Translations under genes and position numbers: made by a program
Notes under the pieces: model-generated
Seen by the model: the letters and a program-made list of their open reading frames with translations, nothing else
The model's database searches: none
What the model was told of the DNA's origin: nothing
Origin: an uncultured Eubacteriales bacterium
GTDB lineage: Bacteria; Bacillota; Clostridia; Christensenellales; Borkfalkiaceae
Direction: 5' to 3'
DNA length: 8,036 bases
NCBI GenBank assembly: GCA_902766475.1
Contig: CACXDQ010000181.1
Location: forward strand, 1-8,036
Shown here: positions 5,320-8,036 of the stretch, in pieces
Position numbering within the stretch: position 1 is the first letter of the stretch
Layout: each line of letters opens with the position of its first letter

Positions 5320-7739
5320 TATTTTTCCGAGAGATATTCCCTCGACTCTTTCCAGAAAGCCTTGCTCTCGACCGGTGCGTCGTCGAGCTGCCAGAACTGA
5401 GTCATCATTCTCTCTTTTACGGGCGCTTCGGCGCATTTTTTCATATACTCTTCAAGCTCTTTTAAAGAGATATTCGCCGTGGGCGCAAAATCTTCGCTTG
5501 AAATATAATTTATGATAAACTTCGACATCGCCACCGTCGACGGCTCACGCCTGTCAAGCCCCGTCATGTTTAGCCCGACGACGAGAAGTTTGCCTTTTCC
5601 GACGCATAGCTCGAACATATAGCTGAAATCTCTGAGCGTTCTGTCGTACATGAGTTCGGGAAGAGCGAAACACTCTTTCGATGCGTCGAAACGGTCTCTC
5701 GAACTCTTGTCGATGCCCGACATAATATTTCTCGGCTTTACGGGAAAATCGTCTAAGACGATCTTGTCGCAATCTTCGGTCAACGTGCCGAGGTCGAAAT
5801 CGTAATATCTTCCGCAATTAAACCCGAATTTGTTCAAAAGCTCATTGTCGTTCAAACCGCCGAAGTTGGTGCCTCTGTCCCATATCACGGGCTTAAATCT
5901 GTTCCAGCTCGCCTTGAACGCAAGCCTCGGTGCGGAAATTTGTTTATCACGGACGTGTCTTGTAAAGTCCTCTCTGTAAATAAGGCAGACTTTCTTGCCC
6001 TCGGAGAGCATTTTAAGCGCCTTACCGACGTCGTCGGTAATAAAGCCGCCGCCATTTTCGTAGGACGTGAATTTTTTATAGGAGAGCGCCCCGTCGGTGT
6101 TATAAACCCATATATTCCACGAGTTATGAGAATATATTTCTTCGCCCGAAACGAGTTTTACGGAAAGCGACATTTTAGCCGACGTATCGACTTTCGGAAG
6201 GGAAACGTGGATAGCGCCTATGCCGTAAAGCCCCTTTCTCGAAACGTCGACGTTTATGAGCTTACCTTCGGCGTATTTCTCGCCGCCGACGAATTTAAGC
6301 TCGTAATACATATCCGCAAACTTCACGCTGTCAAAGCCGCAGTTTGAGAGCGAAATTTTTATCTTTATATCCTCGCCCGACGAAAAAATGCGGCTACTAA
6401 GCTTTGCGAGGATAACTCTGTCGCCGTTAAATTGTCTGAATTTTTCGGGCGTAACGTAATTTTCGTCGTCGAAACAGTCGACAACGCCGTTTGAATTTTC
6501 ATATACGTCGGTGTCGGCGAATTGGAGAAAGTGAAAGCCGCCGAGAAGGGGGCTTGCCCTCATCGCCTCGAAAGCCGTTTTCCAACATTCGGCTTGAAAA
6601 TACTTGCTCGCCCTATACATTTCGGGGTAAATATCTTCAAAGCCCTTTGCCTTTATCATTTTAAGCTCTTCGTCTATCCACCACGGCGCAGTAACGCCGT
6701 AAGACGAAAACTTTTCTTTGAGCGCCGCAAAATCACGGAGCGCAGTATAATGGCAGACCTCGTGCGCTATCAGCGGAACGCCGAAAAACAGTTCTCTCGT
6801 AACAAACGAGTTTTGCCCGTCGCTTTTTAACGGCTTGTTTTCGTCGGTCGCCACGACGAGGAGATTTTCGGTGTCCTCGTACATTGCGGAATGAGCGCTA
6901 AAAGGGAAATAATAGCTCATGTGCTGAACGTCCATATCGACGTAAGGTCTGCCGTTTGCGCCCCAGGCGCACGTGTCGAGGAAAAGCCTCGTTCCGTCCT
7001 CTTTATCTATTATCGCCTTTATCTCTTCTATTCTCTTTTCGGGCGCCGTTTTTATCTCGTTGCCCACGCAGTAGACCGCAAGCGACGGGTGTTCGTAAAG
7101 CTCCCCTATTATCTCTTCTATATATTCGTCGGAAACGAGCATAGTGCCCGTGTTCGTCATTTCTCTCAGATTGTCGTAAATATCGTTGGGCATTCTCATC
7201 TCGATGTGGACGAGCATGCCGAGTTCGTCGGCAACTTTAAAATATTTTTCGGGCGGTATCGCCGAATGAAATCTCACGAAGTTGAAGCCGAATTTCTTTG
7301 CTTCGGAGATATTTTTTCTGTAAAATTCCTCTTCGGAGAGGTTGCAATTATTTGCGTGGTCGTGAGCCTTTGCGCCCCTTATAAAGCCCCGTATATACAG
7401 AGGTTTACCGTTCAATAAAATTTCTTTTTCGCCCCGCTCGATCGTTCTGAAACCGAACGAGCCGCTTGCTTTTTCCGTCTTTTCGCCCCAAAGACAAATG
7501 ACGTAATCGTAAAGATAGGGTGAGGAAACGTTCCATAAAAGGGGGCTGTCTATCTCAAAATCGCCGTGCGCAGCCTTGCCGCTTGCGGTAAGCGAAAAGG
7601 TAAACTTTCTGCCCGTCGCCCTCTCGGTAATTTCCGTTAAAGCCCCGTCTATATTGTATTCCGCCCTGATTTCCACGGAAAGCTTGCCGCAAAGCGAAGC
7701 GGAATTTATTTTGATCAAAGTGTGATTTAATGTTATCAT
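5319..7739 (-). CDS. Glycoside hydrolase family 2 protein lacking the N-terminal jelly-roll domain
   Basis: An 806-aa retaining exo-glycosidase of the GH2 type. Residues 1-100 form the immunoglobulin-like domain (LWNVSSPYLYDYVICL 68-83, FGFRTI 95-100). The catalytic barrel follows: LLNGKPLYIRGF (108-119), GFNFVRFHSA (151-160), ADELGMLVHIE (170-180). The acid/base is E228 in VGNEI and the likely nucleophile is E327 in LIAHEVCHY, 99 residues later, the normal spacing. Residues 450-545 look like a further beta domain, and 570-750 has an alpha/beta look ending in GKLLVVGLNM. No signal peptide is seen, so it is probably cytoplasmic. Family members normally start with a sugar-binding jelly-roll of about 150-200 residues; here it is absent. 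No Shine-Dalgarno precedes the ATG at 7739. The N-x-K motif typical of beta-glucuronidases is not at the expected place (N417-G-V), so galactosidase, mannosidase or other specificities remain open. Confidence 0.9.
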   Translation of the reverse strand: MITLNHTLIKINSASLCGKLSVEIRAEYNIDGALTEITERATGRKFTFSLTASGKAAHGDFEIDSPLLWNVSSPYLYDYVICLWGEKTEKASGSFGFRTIERGEKEILLNGKPLYIRGFIRGAKAHDHANNCNLSEEEFYRKNISEAKKFGFNFVRFHSAIPPEKYFKVADELGMLVHIEMRMPNDIYDNLREMTNTGTMLVSDEYIEEIIGELYEHPSLAVYCVGNEIKTAPEKRIEEIKAIIDKEDGTRLFLDTCAWGANGRPYVDMDVQHMSYYFPFSAHSAMYEDTENLLVVATDENKPLKSDGQNSFVTRELFFGVPLIAHEVCHYTALRDFAALKEKFSSYGVTAPWWIDEELKMIKAKGFEDIYPEMYRASKYFQAECWKTAFEAMRASPLLGGFHFLQFADTDVYENSNGVVDCFDDENYVTPEKFRQFNGDRVILAKLSSRIFSSGEDIKIKISLSNCGFDSVKFADMYYELKFVGGEKYAEGKLINVDVSRKGLYGIGAIHVSLPKVDTSAKMSLSVKLVSGEEIYSHNSWNIWVYNTDGALSYKKFTSYENGGGFITDDVGKALKMLSEGKKVCLIYREDFTRHVRDKQISAPRLAFKASWNRFKPVIWDRGTNFGGLNDNELLNKFGFNCGRYYDFDLGTLTEDCDKIVLDDFPVKPRNIMSGIDKSSRDRFDASKECFALPELMYDRTLRDFSYMFELCVGKGKLLVVGLNMTGLDRREPSTVAMSKFIINYISSEDFAPTANISLKELEEYMKKCAEAPVKERMMTQFWQLDDAPVESKAFWKESREYLSEK

Positions 7740-7757
7740 AGCAGAAAATTTTATTTC

Positions 7758-7788
7758 GGCGGTCGGGGCGAATTCCGCCCCGACCGCC
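7758..7788. repeat. Perfect 13-bp inverted repeat before the family 2 enzyme gene
   Basis: GGCGGTCGGGGCG (7758-7770) pairs exactly with 7776-7788 around a 5-base loop. In the minus-strand transcript this is a very stable hairpin ending 18 bases before the ATG at 7739. Downstream of it on either strand there is no clear T run (minus: GAAATAAAATTTTC), so it is not a textbook intrinsic terminator. It may end the upstream message inefficiently, protect a processed 3' end, or influence translation of the enzyme gene. Confidence 0.8.
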
Positions 7789-7793
7789 CCGAA

Positions 7794-7807
7794 AGGGCTT
7801 TCGCCCT
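7794..7807 (-). other. Small GAAA-tetraloop hairpin
   Basis: On the minus strand AGGGC-GAAA-GCCCT forms a 5-bp stem closed by a GNRA-type loop, starting 34 bases after the stop of the upstream gene. Only TTTC follows, so termination here would be weak. An alternative pairing of CGAAA with TTTCG in the same bases is also possible. It stands just upstream of the larger inverted repeat, so the two could act together as a 3' end structure. Confidence 0.45.
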
Positions 7808-7841
7808 CACGGAGTCGTTTTTCTGTTGTTTGAACTTCGGC

Positions 7842-8036
7842 TTATGCCTTTACGTTGAGCGTAACGTGTCTTATCGTCCAGACAGCGTAATCATCCTCAC
7901 CGTATTTCTCGGTTACGTCCACATCTTTACCGTCGACTTTTTCCGTCATTTTACCGTCGGTAGCACCGTTGCCCGCACGGTAATACTTCTTGCCGCCGGC
8001 GGTGTTGTAACCTACCGCCGCAAGCGACTTGGCGTT
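7842..8036 (-). CDS. C-terminal end of an unidentified protein (5' part outside window)
   Basis: The frame is open from the right edge to a TAA at 7844-7842, giving 64 codons. Codon use resembles the neighbouring genes and the stop is followed by hairpins, which supports a real gene end. The visible residues are polar and rich in Gly, Lys, Asp and Thr, include GGKKYYRAGNG and VDGKDVDVTEKYGEDD, and end in a strand-like stretch VWTIRHVTLNVKA. This suggests the final beta-rich portion of a larger, possibly secreted, protein, but I recognise no family and no catalytic motif. It lies upstream of the family 2 enzyme gene in the same direction, separated by 102 bases, so it may belong to the same locus or end a separate transcript. 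Confidence 0.65.
   Translation of the reverse strand, partial: NAKSLAAVGYNTAGGKKYYRAGNGATDGKMTEKVDGKDVDVTEKYGEDDYAVWTIRHVTLNVKA

Noticed and set aside
5308..5436. Longer N-terminus for the toroid enzyme starting at 5436
   Set aside because: The extra 43 residues are highly basic, lie inside the end of the family 2 gene, and lack a good ribosome binding site. The ATG at 5307 has GAGGG at the right distance.
6891..7418. A 175-codon plus-strand open frame opposite the family 2 enzyme
   Set aside because: It is antisense to the catalytic barrel, which has intact GH2 motifs in the minus frame, and shows no domain of its own.
7758..7788. Inverted repeat as an insertion-sequence end or CRISPR repeat
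   Set aside because: There is a single copy, no transposase, no target duplication and no spaced array; it behaves as an RNA hairpin in an intergenic gap.

Overview
The window looks like a piece of a carbohydrate-use operon from a Gram-positive, probably clostridial (Firmicutes/Bacillota) bacterium of medium GC. The solute-binding protein carries a lipoprotein signal with a Gly/Asn-rich linker, the permeases are of the MalF/MalG type used by clostridial oligosaccharide importers, and the Shine-Dalgarno sites are purine-rich. The lineage is an inference; there is no rRNA or marker gene. All recognised genes lie on the minus strand, so they are read from the right edge to the left.

In order of transcription: (1) 8036-7842, the last 64 codons of a protein I cannot identify; (2) 7841-7740, a 102-base spacer with a perfect 13-bp inverted repeat and a small GAAA-loop hairpin; (3) 7739-5319, a glycoside hydrolase family 2 protein that has the immunoglobulin-like domain and catalytic barrel but no N-terminal jelly-roll domain; (4) 5307-3616, a predicted helical-toroid plus beta-sandwich protein of lyase or hydrolase type, with an unusual Cys/His cluster near its N-terminus; (5) 3579-1855, a large lipoprotein sugar-binding protein; (6) about 1824-1777, a strong stem-loop followed by T runs; (7) 1760-822, the first ABC permease; (8) 807-1, the second ABC permease, cut by the left edge.

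The likely logic is this. The lipoprotein captures an oligosaccharide outside the cell and the two permeases import it. The two enzymes have no signal peptides and would degrade it in the cytoplasm. No ATPase or regulator gene lies in the window, so the importer probably uses an ATPase encoded elsewhere, as many related importers do. The stem-loop between binding protein and permeases probably lowers permease expression relative to the binding protein. The substrate cannot be named from sequence alone.

I see no mobile element, CRISPR array, tRNA or rRNA. Nothing points to a wholly new system. The points most worth checking are the Cys/His cluster in the toroid protein, the missing N-terminal domain and missing ribosome-binding site of the family 2 enzyme, and the hairpins at 7758-7807.
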